A stretch of DNA of 64,000 nt from CAZUCE01 sp964619265 (GTDB lineage Bacteria > Planctomycetota > UBA1135 > GCA-002686595). The stretch spans positions 1 through 64,000 of the forward strand of contig CAZUCE010000007.1 of assembly GCA_964619265.1 (NCBI GenBank), written 5' to 3'. Shown here piece by piece: positions 53,101 to 61,298 of this stretch. Positions within the stretch are counted from its first letter, which is position 1. Each line of letters begins with the position of its first letter. The notes beneath the pieces are model-generated. The model was not told where the DNA came from and did not search any database. It was given only the letters and a program-made list of their open reading frames with translations. A program made the position numbers and the translations under genes.

Positions 53101-54051
53101 TTGCCCGAAGGCCAGGGCTGGGATCCGATCGACTACGAAGTGCGTCAATGGCGCTACGTGCCGACGCGGGAGTATGGCGGCCCCAAGGTCGACGAGCACG
53201 ACGTTCCGGTGCGCTCGGCGAGCGTGTCCGAAGATCGCCGGCGCGTGTTCCTCGAACTGGCTGACCTGAGGCCGGGTCACGTGGTTTACGTGCGCCTCGC
53301 CGGGCCGCTGGCAAGCGAAACGGGCCGCACCCTGTGGACCACCGAGTCCTGGACGACACTCAATGCGATCCCCACGGACGAGCCTGGCGAGGTCGTGTTG
53401 CGTTCCGGATCGGGCGAGCCGAACACGCTGACGCCCGAAGAGGCCTCGGCGGGCTTTGAGTTGCTGTTCGATGGAGCCAGCCTGGCGGGCTTCCGCGGCT
53501 GGCAAGCGGACGCCCTTCCCAGTGCCTGGGCTGTGAGCGAGGGTGCCCTCCAGTTCACGCCGGGCGGCGGCTCCGGAGGCGATCTGGCGACCTTGGAGGA
53601 ATACACCAGCTTTGACCTGCGCTTTGAGTGGAAGCTCGGCGAGGGCGGCAACAGCGGCGTGTTCTATCGCGCGAGCGAGAGCCGCCCGAGCCCGTGGGAG
53701 ACCGGCCCGGAGTATCAGCTGCTCGACGACGAGCTGCACCTGGACGGCCGCAACCCGATGACTTCAGCGGCGGCGTGCTACGCCATGGTGGCTCCAAACT
53801 TCCGAGCAGCGCGCCCGATCGGTCGCTGGAACGAGAGCCGCATCGTGGTCGACGGGAACAGCGTCGAGCATTGGTTGAACGGCTATCGTGTGGTGACTTA
53901 CGAGTTCGAAAGCGCAGACTGGCAGGAGCGTTACCAGGCCTCCAAGTTCTCCGGAATGCCGGATTACGGTCAGCTAAAGGGCGGTTCGATCGTGCTCCAG
54001 GACCACGGCGACCCGGTCTCCTTCCGATCCCTCCGCATCCGACAACTCTAG
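50113..54051 (+). CDS. exported four-module carbohydrate-related protein (CBM9 - PA14 - sorbosone-dehydrogenase-like propeller - DUF1080)
   Basis: A 1312-residue protein. A signal sequence (MFLGVSLGLALASILQAERP) is followed by an unassigned region to about 265. A CBM9/DOMON-like domain spans 269-454 (APVIDGVPDEMWESIALQTV; CEAAIPFANVG). PA14 spans about 470-615 (LYGFRLTSDDGSRLWLDNWP; GLHVLRIDYFEGSGGQRLLL). A PVC-type membrane-bound-dehydrogenase or sorbosone-dehydrogenase-like beta-propeller covers 650-975 (FLSDGRLVICNWDPEGGVYL; GLTVVGDRIFVLQKQELTEL). A short beta linker precedes a DUF1080/3-keto-disaccharide hydrolase domain at 1114-1311 (FELLFDGASLAGFRGWQ; FDLRFEWKLGEGGNSGVFYR). It should bind and break down polysaccharide or oligosaccharide on the cell surface. 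ATG 50113 is chosen; upstream is debris. No heme site is visible. Confidence 0.88.
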   Translation: MFLGVSLGLALASILQAERPRDPWVFRSVLDGNTRMVTIALDDELWLAYDAESGALRKAWKGGVNFEGAVYDAIHGPQPASVGFTYFESDAGLSPFRVVSAGSGLSATVESTYLGYRFEGGEVVLRWRLAADGHELILEERPTIQRAAERDPELRRGFSVAGPEEARVLVRVPEVQESGVLSISSSSLSLLEHSGEPGARGSSARFRGVSVSSGKPSQMTLKLNGPAAAGTEPWVQDVENPYTVPQAEISRVAEAGPFMSIASTLTAPVIDGVPDEMWESIALQTVGKLVFGATDGPDDLAARARLTYDATHLYILFDVIDDVLVDDTTQQFQDDSVEIFLDGGHERLDYYDENDVQVIFGMGGEDDVYVSAGRELHPGIQFAFSGRNDGNSGYFCEAAIPFANVGIVPEPGLAFGLELHVDDDDDGMESDAALSWSSDSPDSWSNPSVLATVVLESAEGTAEVDFGEREPGLAMRLYSIGRSTPELPRLVPGQSPNVNARTESVDLASPADFGGLEDSFVGEFSGFLEVEKAGLYGFRLTSDDGSRLWLDNWPLIDNDGEHGEVALEGELDLSAGLHVLRIDYFEGSGGQRLLLEWRQPGSEVFEPVPASAFSTRAGEVRVTAPGNKRIVGARALATPGDRYPLDALHPGFDLTTIRNEGFRPKVGGLDFLSDGRLVICNWDPEGGVYLIEGAQGEGPFSAKRFAAGLAEPLGLTVVGDRIFVLQKQELTELIDTDGDDVADEYRCVANGWGVTPNFHEFAFGLVYRDGVFYATLATAIEPGGPSSPNQDPDRGRGIAISLDGSWRVMAGGFRTPNGIGFGVDGELFVADNQGDWLPASKIVHLRDGAFYGNRSVDPEGTRELVETPPVVWLPQGEIGNSPSQMALIPDGPFAGQMVHADVTHGGLKRVFVEKVAGEYQGTVFRFSQGLEGGINRLTFGPGGALYVGGIGSTGNWGHDGKAKHGLQRLALNGESTFEVLAVRSKSNGLELEFTEALPEGQGWDPIDYEVRQWRYVPTREYGGPKVDEHDVPVRSASVSEDRRRVFLELADLRPGHVVYVRLAGPLASETGRTLWTTESWTTLNAIPTDEPGEVVLRSGSGEPNTLTPEEASAGFELLFDGASLAGFRGWQADALPSAWAVSEGALQFTPGGGSGGDLATLEEYTSFDLRFEWKLGEGGNSGVFYRASESRPSPWETGPEYQLLDDELHLDGRNPMTSAAACYAMVAPNFRAARPIGRWNESRIVVDGNSVEHWLNGYRVVTYEFESADWQERYQASKFSGMPDYGQLKGGSIVLQDHGDPVSFRSLRIRQL

Positions 54052-54058
54052 ACCCCCC

Positions 54059-55090
54059 GTGCTCAACACCAATTTAGATGAACGCGCCAGCGCACTAGCC
54101 GCGAAGCATGTGGGAGGGATCCTCGAGGTGTGCTTCGAGCATGCCCAAGGGGAGCCGACGCTCGTTGTATACGACACCCAGTCGGAGCTAGCGGCCCTGA
54201 TCACCGAGGGATACCGGCGAGCCCGGCCGGAAGCGACGTTCCTCGAGTTCCATCCGGACGATCCCGAAGGTGCTCTAGCGGCCTTTGCGAGTCTCACACC
54301 GGGCACGTTGGTCGTGCTCATTCAGTCCACGAGTTTTCGGCTCGCCAAGTTTCGAATTCGGATGGAGCTGTTCCGCCTTGGCTTCAAGGTCATCGAACAC
54401 CCTCATCTGTCTCGGATGCAGGGCGAAGAGGTGGCGACCTACATCGACTCCCTGGACTACGACGCCGCCTACTACCGCGGCGTGGGCAAAACGCTCCGCG
54501 AGCGACTCGCACGAACCACCGAGGCCGTCGTCGACAGCGGGAACGGTGCCCTGCTGACCTACCCGGCAGGCTTCGAACCCGCCAAGCTCAACATAGGCGA
54601 CTACAGCGAGCTACCGACCACCGGGGGTCAGTTCCCAATCGGCGAGGTGTTCACCGAATCGCTCGACCTCGAAGCGGTCTCCGGCCAGGTCCGCATCGGT
54701 TGTTTCGGAGACACGTCCTTCCAAGTCAACCGCCCACCGTCTCCGGTCACGATCGTCATCGAAGCCGGACGAGTCACCGGCGCGATCGACTCGACCCCCG
54801 CGTTCGATCACGTCCTCTCGGAAATCCGAGCCGTGGAAGGCCAAGTCTGGGTGCGCGAACTGGGCCTGGGCCTCAACCGCGCATTCTCCTTTGATCGATT
54901 CGTCACCGACATCGGTACCTTCGAACGCATGTGCGGCGTGCACCTTTCGCTGGGAGCCAAGCACACCACCTACAACAAATCAGCCATTCGCAAAAAAAGC
55001 GCGCGCTTCCACGTGGACGTCTTCGCCGTGACCGAAGAGGTCCGCCTAGACGGCGAAGTGGTCTACCGAGATGGCGCCTGGCAGGTCTGA
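54059..55090 (+). CDS. M29-family aminopeptidase-like metalloprotein
   Basis: A 343-residue protein that resembles aminopeptidase T (M29) and the related iron enzyme NicX. The metal ligands of the fold can be placed: Glu in PIGEVFTES, Glu in VRELGLGLNR, His in GVHLSLG, and His plus Asp in RFHVDVFAV. It is shorter than classic M29 enzymes (about 400 residues), lacking part of the N-terminal domain. GTG 54059 starts 7 bases after the previous stop; an in-frame ATG further in would cut the N-terminal strand. Peptidase activity is a family inference. The intracellular protein has no signal peptide. Probably co-transcribed with the upstream giant. Confidence 0.7.
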   Translation: MLNTNLDERASALAAKHVGGILEVCFEHAQGEPTLVVYDTQSELAALITEGYRRARPEATFLEFHPDDPEGALAAFASLTPGTLVVLIQSTSFRLAKFRIRMELFRLGFKVIEHPHLSRMQGEEVATYIDSLDYDAAYYRGVGKTLRERLARTTEAVVDSGNGALLTYPAGFEPAKLNIGDYSELPTTGGQFPIGEVFTESLDLEAVSGQVRIGCFGDTSFQVNRPPSPVTIVIEAGRVTGAIDSTPAFDHVLSEIRAVEGQVWVRELGLGLNRAFSFDRFVTDIGTFERMCGVHLSLGAKHTTYNKSAIRKKSARFHVDVFAVTEEVRLDGEVVYRDGAWQV

Positions 55091-55419
55091 CGCGTAAAAA
55101 GCCGTTCTATCCGAACTCTCCTCGACCTTCGAACAACCCGCCGCAATCTCGAGCTCCCGATACGGCTTCTAACCCAAGGCCCTTGTTGCCCCGCTCGGAG
55201 TAGACGGACTCGGGCGAGGCGTCTGCGCGGTCGGCCTACCCCGGGAGGCTGGGGACACTTAGCCCAGAGAGTTTTGGCGCCTAGCCGGCCTTTTCCCGCT
55301 TTGGGGGGGCAGATCCGTTCGGAGTCCTGGTGCCGAATCGCAGGCGGGGTGAGTCGCCGGTAGACTGAAGTGAAGGTCCCGCTGTCCCGCTTGCCCCGGG
55401 AGCGTGCGGACCCGTTCGC
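55091..55419. other. intergenic stretch before the carboxypeptidase-regulatory-like pair
   Basis: 329 bases, no gene. The first 100 bases are AT-poor but contain a short A-run (GCGTAAAAAGCC); no clear terminator. I see nothing decisive. Confidence 0.4.
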
Positions 55420-56979
55420 ATGAGGCACTCTTTGATTCTTTACGCCGCGCTGGGTGCGTTGGCGGGTGTGTTCGCCGCTTGGTTGTTCATCGGAGCTGCG
55501 GCGGGGCCTTTGGGGGCCGTTCTTTCCTTCGAACCTGCGGACAACAGTTCGAGGGCGAGGACTGACTTTCGAGCGTTGGAATCGGCGGGCGAAGCGCAGC
55601 GCAGCAGCCGAGCGTCCACCACGCCCGATGGAGCCCTTGAAGGCTCGAAGGAGTTTGGGATCGTGGCGTTCGGTCGGGTTCGCGACGCGAATGGAAACGG
55701 GCTCGAAGCGGAGGTGACGGTCAAGACAGCAGATGGAAGGGTGCGGAGAGCCTCGAGCTCTTCGATCGGCGCATGGTCCTGTCTCGGTCTCCAGCCTGGT
55801 CCAACGCAGTTTCAAGTGGTTTTGGAGGGCTACGCCCGAGAGTCGCGCACCGTGGTGGTTCCGCCGCAGCTGGCGATCGAACTCAACGTCGAGCTGCATC
55901 GCCCCTGGGATCTACCCGTCCTGATCGAGGACGAGGCCGGCGAGAAAATCGGTTCGGACCACGAGTGGATTCGGTCCAGCTACCTAGGCGTGGCGGTGAC
56001 TGCGGAACCCCTGGCCCAGGGCTTGCCTGATCGCGTAGGCCGCGCTGTCCAAAGGTCCGAGCTGGCCAAGTGGATTCCGGGGTGGAAGTCGAAGTACCCG
56101 AACCACAGCGGGCTCTTGAGAGTAGATCGGCAAACGGCCGCCTGGGCAAATCTGATGATCCGCGGAGCGGTGGTGAGCTCGAGGCCCTTGACCGGGCTCG
56201 AGTCCGAACTGGTCTTCGTGGTCACACCTCGTTCGTTCGACGGGCTTCTCGGGGAAGTTCGCGTGGTTGTGTTAGAGCATTCCGGCGAATTGGTTGATTC
56301 GGTAGGGCTCCAGCCCACTCAGGGCGGCCGGGGAATCGGCCCCGAGGTGGAGAGTGGGCAGCTCGTGTTTCGAAACATCCCGCCCGGAGATTACATCCTG
56401 GACGCAGCGAGCCTAAACGGCGCGCCGGTGGCCTTGCCGTTTCTGCTTGAGCCCGGCTCCAGCCGGGATCTCGGAACCGTCCGTCTACATCCGCGCATTT
56501 CGTTTTGGGTCCGCGTTACCGACTCGGCGGGCGATCCCGTGGTCACTGAGGTTCAAGCCGGGGTGCCGGGATTCGAGGGCGAACTACTGACCTTCGAACG
56601 CATGAACCGCGCCAGGACCGACATCGACGGCGAAGCTTGGTTTCAACGGATCGGGGCTGAACGTGTCTGGATTCGAGCCGGGGGCAGCGAGGGATGGGGG
56701 CGAGTGGTCCATTCCGTAGAGGTTCGCCTCGAGGACCGACTCAAGTTGGTTCTCGAGCCGGGTGTGCCCGTTCGGTTCGTAGCGGAGGGTGGGCTTCGCT
56801 ACGAGATCGATACGGCCGCGGGGCAACCGATCGACCGCGGCTTCGGCACGCCGGCGGAAATCGACTTGTCACCAGGTTCTTACCTGTGGACGCAGTTCAG
56901 CCGCAACGGACTCCACGCCCAGGGGTCGTTTCAAGTCGAGTCCGCGGTTAGGGGAGTTGTTGTTCGATGGGACTCATGA
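55420..56979 (+). CDS. membrane-anchored carboxypeptidase-regulatory-like protein (paralogue 1)
   Basis: A 519-residue protein. An N-terminal hydrophobic segment (LILYAALGALAGVFAAWLFI) anchors it or acts as a signal. The extracytoplasmic part has several beta-sandwich repeats of the carboxypeptidase-regulatory-like kind: GRVRDANGNGLEAEVTVKTA, then GAWSCLGLQPGPTQFQVV, later NIPPGDYILDAASLNGAPVA and ISFWVRVTDSAGDPVVTE. Such repeats are found in surface proteins and TonB-linked systems. No enzyme motif is visible. It overlaps the next gene by 13 bases, and the two are paralogous in layout. Confidence 0.75.
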   Translation: MRHSLILYAALGALAGVFAAWLFIGAAAGPLGAVLSFEPADNSSRARTDFRALESAGEAQRSSRASTTPDGALEGSKEFGIVAFGRVRDANGNGLEAEVTVKTADGRVRRASSSSIGAWSCLGLQPGPTQFQVVLEGYARESRTVVVPPQLAIELNVELHRPWDLPVLIEDEAGEKIGSDHEWIRSSYLGVAVTAEPLAQGLPDRVGRAVQRSELAKWIPGWKSKYPNHSGLLRVDRQTAAWANLMIRGAVVSSRPLTGLESELVFVVTPRSFDGLLGEVRVVVLEHSGELVDSVGLQPTQGGRGIGPEVESGQLVFRNIPPGDYILDAASLNGAPVALPFLLEPGSSRDLGTVRLHPRISFWVRVTDSAGDPVVTEVQAGVPGFEGELLTFERMNRARTDIDGEAWFQRIGAERVWIRAGGSEGWGRVVHSVEVRLEDRLKLVLEPGVPVRFVAEGGLRYEIDTAAGQPIDRGFGTPAEIDLSPGSYLWTQFSRNGLHAQGSFQVESAVRGVVVRWDS

Positions 56980-58418
56980 GTTCCTCATCGGCATCGCCTT
57001 GGGCGCGCTTTGTCGCTGCCTTCATCGGATTTTTGGTTGCTTTCGCCGTTGCCGGAGCTGCGTTGGACCGCGAAGTTCTTCAGCCTGACGAAGTGCATTC
57101 AGACAGCTTTGCGATCGCAATCGACGCCTCTGGGGTGAGCGAGGGCGATTCCAACGCGAGCGATTCAGAAGACTCAGCGGTGGAGGTCTTGGAGCGGCTC
57201 GCCGCCGGGGGAGCCTGGAACTTGGAGACGGCGCCGCTCGATCGAGGCGTCTTCGTCCAAGGCCGTGTCGCGACCTTGGACGGTATCCAGACGGAACCGG
57301 CCGTCGTTGTGGCGATGCGCGATGGGCAAGAGCTGGCTCGCAACCGGGTCGACCGCGAGGGGCGCTACGTGCTGGGTCCGTTCTTGGAGCCGAGGGTCGA
57401 GCTTGTGGCGTACAGACGGCACTGCCTGGAAGTTCGCAAGGACCTCAAGCTGGATCCATCGGTCCGTTTCGAGCGGGTGGATTTCGTGCTCCATCGCCAG
57501 CCGCGACTGAAGGTCTTTGTCGAGACGCCCGAGGGGGAGTCTTTGCACCGAGCTCTGGCTGAGCGACATTCGAGCCTCATCCGGTTCGACAGTGCGCCTG
57601 TGGCAACGCTGGAGAGGCCTGGCCCTAGGTTCGCGCTGCGGGGGTCCGATCCAGAGCAGCAGGATGAGATCGGTGTGTGGGAGCGATTGGGTCGGGAAGC
57701 ACCTCGATTCGGAGCTTCCGATTTTGGCTGGCTCTTCTTGCAGCGAGGACCGCCCTGTTGGGTTTCCTTCGTAGCTGGAGGTCGTGTGTTGGCTTCCCAG
57801 TACGTCGGCCCAGAAATCTCTGAGGTCCGCTTTGTGTTCGACCCGGAGGAGATCTTGATTCTCTCGACTCGCCTCCATGGCCGCGTGCTGTCGGCCTTTG
57901 ACGGGAAGCCCATCGAGGGCGCGCGCATCTTGCACGCAAACCCGGCGACCGGGCGTGGCAACGCGGTGAAGTCGGACGACGAAGGCTACTTTTGGATCGA
58001 ATCGGCCTCACCGGCGGGCACGCAGCTGACCCTTCGTGCAGAGGGCTTTGCGACTGTGCAGCGCGAGGTGATCGTCGAACCACAGGAGAACCATGACGTC
58101 GGTCTGCTGCTGCTCGAACCTGAGATCCGGATCCGGGGCACGTTGCTGGGAGAAGACGATCAGCCCGTGCCAGGACAGTTCCGGGTCGGGGTCTACGACG
58201 CCAAGAGAGGCCGTGCAGACTGGTCCATGAACCGTTTCGTACTTTCCGATTCGGCGGGCGCGTTCGAGGTGAACGAGTTGGCAGGAGGGACCTACGTACT
58301 TCAGCCCGGCGACCTGAAGGGCCCGTCAGGTCTTCCCGTCGTGGTGGATACGACCTTCGGTCCACGCGCGGAGGTCGAGCTTCGTTTGCAAGAAGCGACA
58401 GCTAGCCAGGGTTGGTGA
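56967..58418 (+). CDS. membrane-anchored carboxypeptidase-regulatory-like protein (paralogue 2)
   Basis: A 483-residue tandem paralogue of the upstream gene. Membrane segment WARFVAAFIGFLVAFAVAGA near residues 12-31, then beta-sandwich repeats: VFVQGRVATLDGIQTEPAVV, REGRYVLGPFLEPRVELV, LHGRVLSAFDGKPIEGARIL and IRIRGTLLGEDDQPVPGQFR. The phrases F-D-G-K-P-I-E-G-A-R-I and Y-F-W-I are typical of the carboxypeptidase-regulatory fold. No catalytic site. Translationally coupled (13-base overlap), it probably works with paralogue 1 on the cell surface. Confidence 0.75.
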   Translation: MGLMSSSSASPWARFVAAFIGFLVAFAVAGAALDREVLQPDEVHSDSFAIAIDASGVSEGDSNASDSEDSAVEVLERLAAGGAWNLETAPLDRGVFVQGRVATLDGIQTEPAVVVAMRDGQELARNRVDREGRYVLGPFLEPRVELVAYRRHCLEVRKDLKLDPSVRFERVDFVLHRQPRLKVFVETPEGESLHRALAERHSSLIRFDSAPVATLERPGPRFALRGSDPEQQDEIGVWERLGREAPRFGASDFGWLFLQRGPPCWVSFVAGGRVLASQYVGPEISEVRFVFDPEEILILSTRLHGRVLSAFDGKPIEGARILHANPATGRGNAVKSDDEGYFWIESASPAGTQLTLRAEGFATVQREVIVEPQENHDVGLLLLEPEIRIRGTLLGEDDQPVPGQFRVGVYDAKRGRADWSMNRFVLSDSAGAFEVNELAGGTYVLQPGDLKGPSGLPVVVDTTFGPRAEVELRLQEATASQGW

Positions 58419-58456
58419 ACTGGGGGACTTCCACCTTGTAGGGGGGCTATTTCGTG

Positions 58457-59362
58457 TCAGCGCGCCGGCTCGCCCTTGGCGGCGGAGATGAGGTGGTCGG
58501 AGAGGGCCCGCACGTCCAGTTCGGTCACGTCTGTTTCCAGGGGCACGCCGGTCTTTTGGAGGGTTTCCAAGCACATGGCAGCGACGAGGGCCGCTCCCTT
58601 CGTGGAGGGGTGCAGCTTGTCGTTCAGCAGGAGCGTAGCGATATCCTCGCTCGTGTACTCGGTGGCGCAGACGCTGACGGCCTCGCCGCTGCGTAGCTTG
58701 GCTAGCTTGCTGGCGAAGGGGACCAGGACCACGTTTTCGTGGCGCTCGATCCAAGCGTCGAGTTCAGCGTTCAGGGCCGCGAGGCTCTCGTCGTTGGGCT
58801 TTTGGCTGCTGGAGAGCACGGGTGTGTCGCGCACGTCGGGTAGGCGACCGACCAAGACGAGCGGCCGTTCTTTCGGGTCGAGTCCGTCCCACAAGGCTTC
58901 GAGTCGCGAGAGGCCCTCGTCGCGGAGGTAGTTCACTCGCTCGGCGTCGGCGCGCCCGCCGTAGGAGAACCAGAAGGGAAAGTCGAGCGCGAGGATGATG
59001 TCGGCTTCGATGTCGAGGGCGGCCTCAATTTGCTCATCCCCGAGCAGCTCGGGCTGGGTGAAGAGCCAGGTGTCGCCGAGGTTGTCGAATTCCCAGGTGG
59101 GTTCCAGATGTTCGAGGACGTCGGGGTAGACGTGAAGGTCCGCGAACTCCTCGGATCCGTCGCTGGCGCGGGCGCCGAGCAGGGCGTCGGGGCCCCCGGC
59201 GAGACTGGCGCCGATCACGACGACCGAGGGCGGTTGGGTAGCGGGCCCGGGTTTTGCCGGTTCGAGCGGTTCGGGGCTTTGGGGGGGGCCGCCGGGCAGG
59301 AGCGCGGCGGCCGGGGCGCAGGCGGCGATCAGAGCGACGAGCAGGGGGCGAAACGAGATCAT
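58457..59362 (-). CDS. SGNH/GDSL-like hydrolase, exported
   Basis: A 301-residue protein. The signal MISFRPLLVALIAACAPAAA contains Cys15, but LIAAC might be a lipobox, so it may be a lipoprotein. A Pro-rich linker (PGGPPQSPEPLEPAKPGP) follows. The SGNH motifs read VVVIGASLAGGPDALLGA (block I with Ser in place of the GDS Ser) and LLNDKLHPSTKGAALVA (block V, D-x-x-H). Block II and III are hard to see, so the annotation rests on the ends. Acyl-ester hydrolysis or acyl transfer on polysaccharide is a typical role. ATG 59362 chosen: upstream frame is antisense-like. Confidence 0.75.
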   Translation of the reverse strand: MISFRPLLVALIAACAPAAALLPGGPPQSPEPLEPAKPGPATQPPSVVVIGASLAGGPDALLGARASDGSEEFADLHVYPDVLEHLEPTWEFDNLGDTWLFTQPELLGDEQIEAALDIEADIILALDFPFWFSYGGRADAERVNYLRDEGLSRLEALWDGLDPKERPLVLVGRLPDVRDTPVLSSSQKPNDESLAALNAELDAWIERHENVVLVPFASKLAKLRSGEAVSVCATEYTSEDIATLLLNDKLHPSTKGAALVAAMCLETLQKTGVPLETDVTELDVRALSDHLISAAKGEPAR

Positions 59363-59720
59363 GGGCAGGATGTGTCCGAGGAGGACCAGGTGGTGGGCGT
59401 AGAAAGTTGGCCGGCCTCCGATGCTAGCTGCCCGAGCCCAAGGGCCGCCTGGTGGGCTTCCGCTGGGTTTTCCTCGGGTCCATCGGAAGCTGGAGCGCTG
59501 GGTTGGTCGATCCGGAGGAAGCGAAACCTCACGTGGACGGCGGATTTGCCCGTCCGGGTCGAGGGAGCCCTCTATACTTCGTCGGTGGCCCCTACGGTTC
59601 TGGGCCGCGCGGGTCCCCTTTCGGGGCCCTCCGAGCGTGAATCCCGGCCCTTCGGGATGCCTCGCCCCCCCCCTTTTGCTGCCTGCCGAACGCCCACTCG
59701 GGTCGCCCCGAAGAAGCATC
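59363..59720. other. divergent region between SGNH hydrolase and radical SAM genes
   Basis: 358 bases without a supported gene; open frames continue on both strands but look like run-on from the real genes. Must contain promoters for both; none clear. Confidence 0.4.
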
Positions 59721-61298
59721 ATGAAAGTCCTGTTCCTGAACGAGTACCTGCCCCAGGAAATGCTGGGGATCATGTGGCTCTCGACGGCCATGAAAGCCGC
59801 CGGTCACGAGACCAAGGCGCTCTTCCTGCCGGACAAGGAGTGGATCGAGAAGATCCAGGAATACAACCCGGACGTGGTGTGCTTCTCGGTGACGACCGGC
59901 ATGCACCTGTACTTCGCCGACATCAACCAGAAGGTGAAGGCTGCGCTGCCGAACGTGTTCTCGATCGCCGGTGGCCCGCACCCGACGTTCAGCCCCGAGT
60001 ACCTCGAGCAGGGCGGCTTCGACGCCATCTGCCGCGGCGAAGGCGAAGAGGCGATGGCTGAGATGCTGAACCTCATGGAAGAGGGCAAAGACATCTCCGA
60101 CGTGCTCAACTTGTGGGTGCTCAACAAAGAGACCGGTGAGGTCGCCAAGAACTGCCAACGCCCGCTGACCCAAAATCTCGACGAGCTGGGCTTCCCCGAC
60201 CGCGACGTCATCTACGAAGCCGGCGACATCTACGCCAACTCGGATCGCAAGGTGTTTGTCACCCAGCGCGGCTGCCCGATGAATTGCTCGTTCTGCTTCC
60301 ACCATGCGTGGAAGAAGAAGGTCTACGACGCGAAGAACAAGGAGTACACGCGCAAGCGCTCGGTGGACCACGTGATCGCCGAGATCAAGGCGGTGCAGGC
60401 CAAGTACCCACTGAAGTTCGTCCATTTCCTCGACGACATCTTCAATCTTCGCAAGGACTGGCTGGAGGAGTTCTGCGAGAAGTATCCCAAGGAAATCGGC
60501 CTCCCGTTCGACGTCATCCTGATGGCGAACATGACGACCGAGGCGCACATCAAGATGCTGAAGAAGGCCGGCTGCGTTTACGCGCGGATCGCCATCGAAG
60601 CTGCCTCGGACTACGTTCGCAACGCGGTTTTCCGCAAGAACACCACGCGCCAGCAACTTACCGACGCTGCGACCTGGATCCGTCAGGAAGGCATTCGCTT
60701 GGGCACGCTGAACATGCTCGGCGGCCCCGGCGGTGGCATGGAAGACGAGCTCGACACCTTGCGACTCAACATCGAGTGCAAGTCCCAGCACCCGCTGGTG
60801 TCGATCATGCAGCCCTACCCCGAATTCGACATCGCGGACATGACCCGCGACATGGGGTACGCGGTCGCGGGCTACAACGACTTCCCGCAGAAGTTCAACC
60901 GCACCTCTTCGATCGAGTTCGAGAACAAGTACCAGATCGAAAACCTGCACAAGCTGTTTCCAATCGTCACGCGCATGCCGTGGCTGATGCCCTTGGTTCC
61001 CAAGTTGATCAAGCAGCGCTGGCTTGCCAAGCCCTACCTGATCTCCTACATGCTCTTCTCCGAGTGGATGGTCGCCGAGCAAGCCAAGCTGTACGCGAAC
61101 GCCCAAGGCCTGGCCGGCCTGCGCTACTGGGCGCCGATCGACTTCACCCGTCGCCTTGCCACCAAGGGTGTCCTGCGCGTCTATGAAGCCGTCTTCGCGC
61201 GCTTCATCGACCGCTTCACCAAGGACGGCAAGGCCGGAAGCCAGGCCGCGATCAAGCTGCAAATGGGCGACGAGCGAGTCATCGCTCACATGGACTGA
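59721..61298 (+). CDS. B12-binding radical SAM protein
   Basis: A 525-residue enzyme. The N-terminal cobalamin-binding Rossmann domain (MKVLFLNEYLPQEMLGIMWL; NPDVVCFSVTTG; IAGGPHPTFSPEYLEQGGFD) is followed by the radical SAM cluster motif RGCPMNCSFCFHH (C-x3-C-x2-C) near 195-205 and the GGE-like LNMLGGPGGGMEDELDTLR. The C-terminal 130 residues are helical and Trp/Arg rich, possibly membrane-associated. Members methylate or rearrange lipids, hopanoids or antibiotics; product unknown. ATG 59721 chosen; upstream frame is non-coding. Unlike the radical SAM gene at 43399, it is not coupled to a glycosyltransferase. Confidence 0.9.
   Translation: MKVLFLNEYLPQEMLGIMWLSTAMKAAGHETKALFLPDKEWIEKIQEYNPDVVCFSVTTGMHLYFADINQKVKAALPNVFSIAGGPHPTFSPEYLEQGGFDAICRGEGEEAMAEMLNLMEEGKDISDVLNLWVLNKETGEVAKNCQRPLTQNLDELGFPDRDVIYEAGDIYANSDRKVFVTQRGCPMNCSFCFHHAWKKKVYDAKNKEYTRKRSVDHVIAEIKAVQAKYPLKFVHFLDDIFNLRKDWLEEFCEKYPKEIGLPFDVILMANMTTEAHIKMLKKAGCVYARIAIEAASDYVRNAVFRKNTTRQQLTDAATWIRQEGIRLGTLNMLGGPGGGMEDELDTLRLNIECKSQHPLVSIMQPYPEFDIADMTRDMGYAVAGYNDFPQKFNRTSSIEFENKYQIENLHKLFPIVTRMPWLMPLVPKLIKQRWLAKPYLISYMLFSEWMVAEQAKLYANAQGLAGLRYWAPIDFTRRLATKGVLRVYEAVFARFIDRFTKDGKAGSQAAIKLQMGDERVIAHMD

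Noticed and set aside
59592..61289. 565-codon reverse-strand frame
   Set aside because: Antisense to the radical SAM gene, whose cluster motif and domain order are clear.
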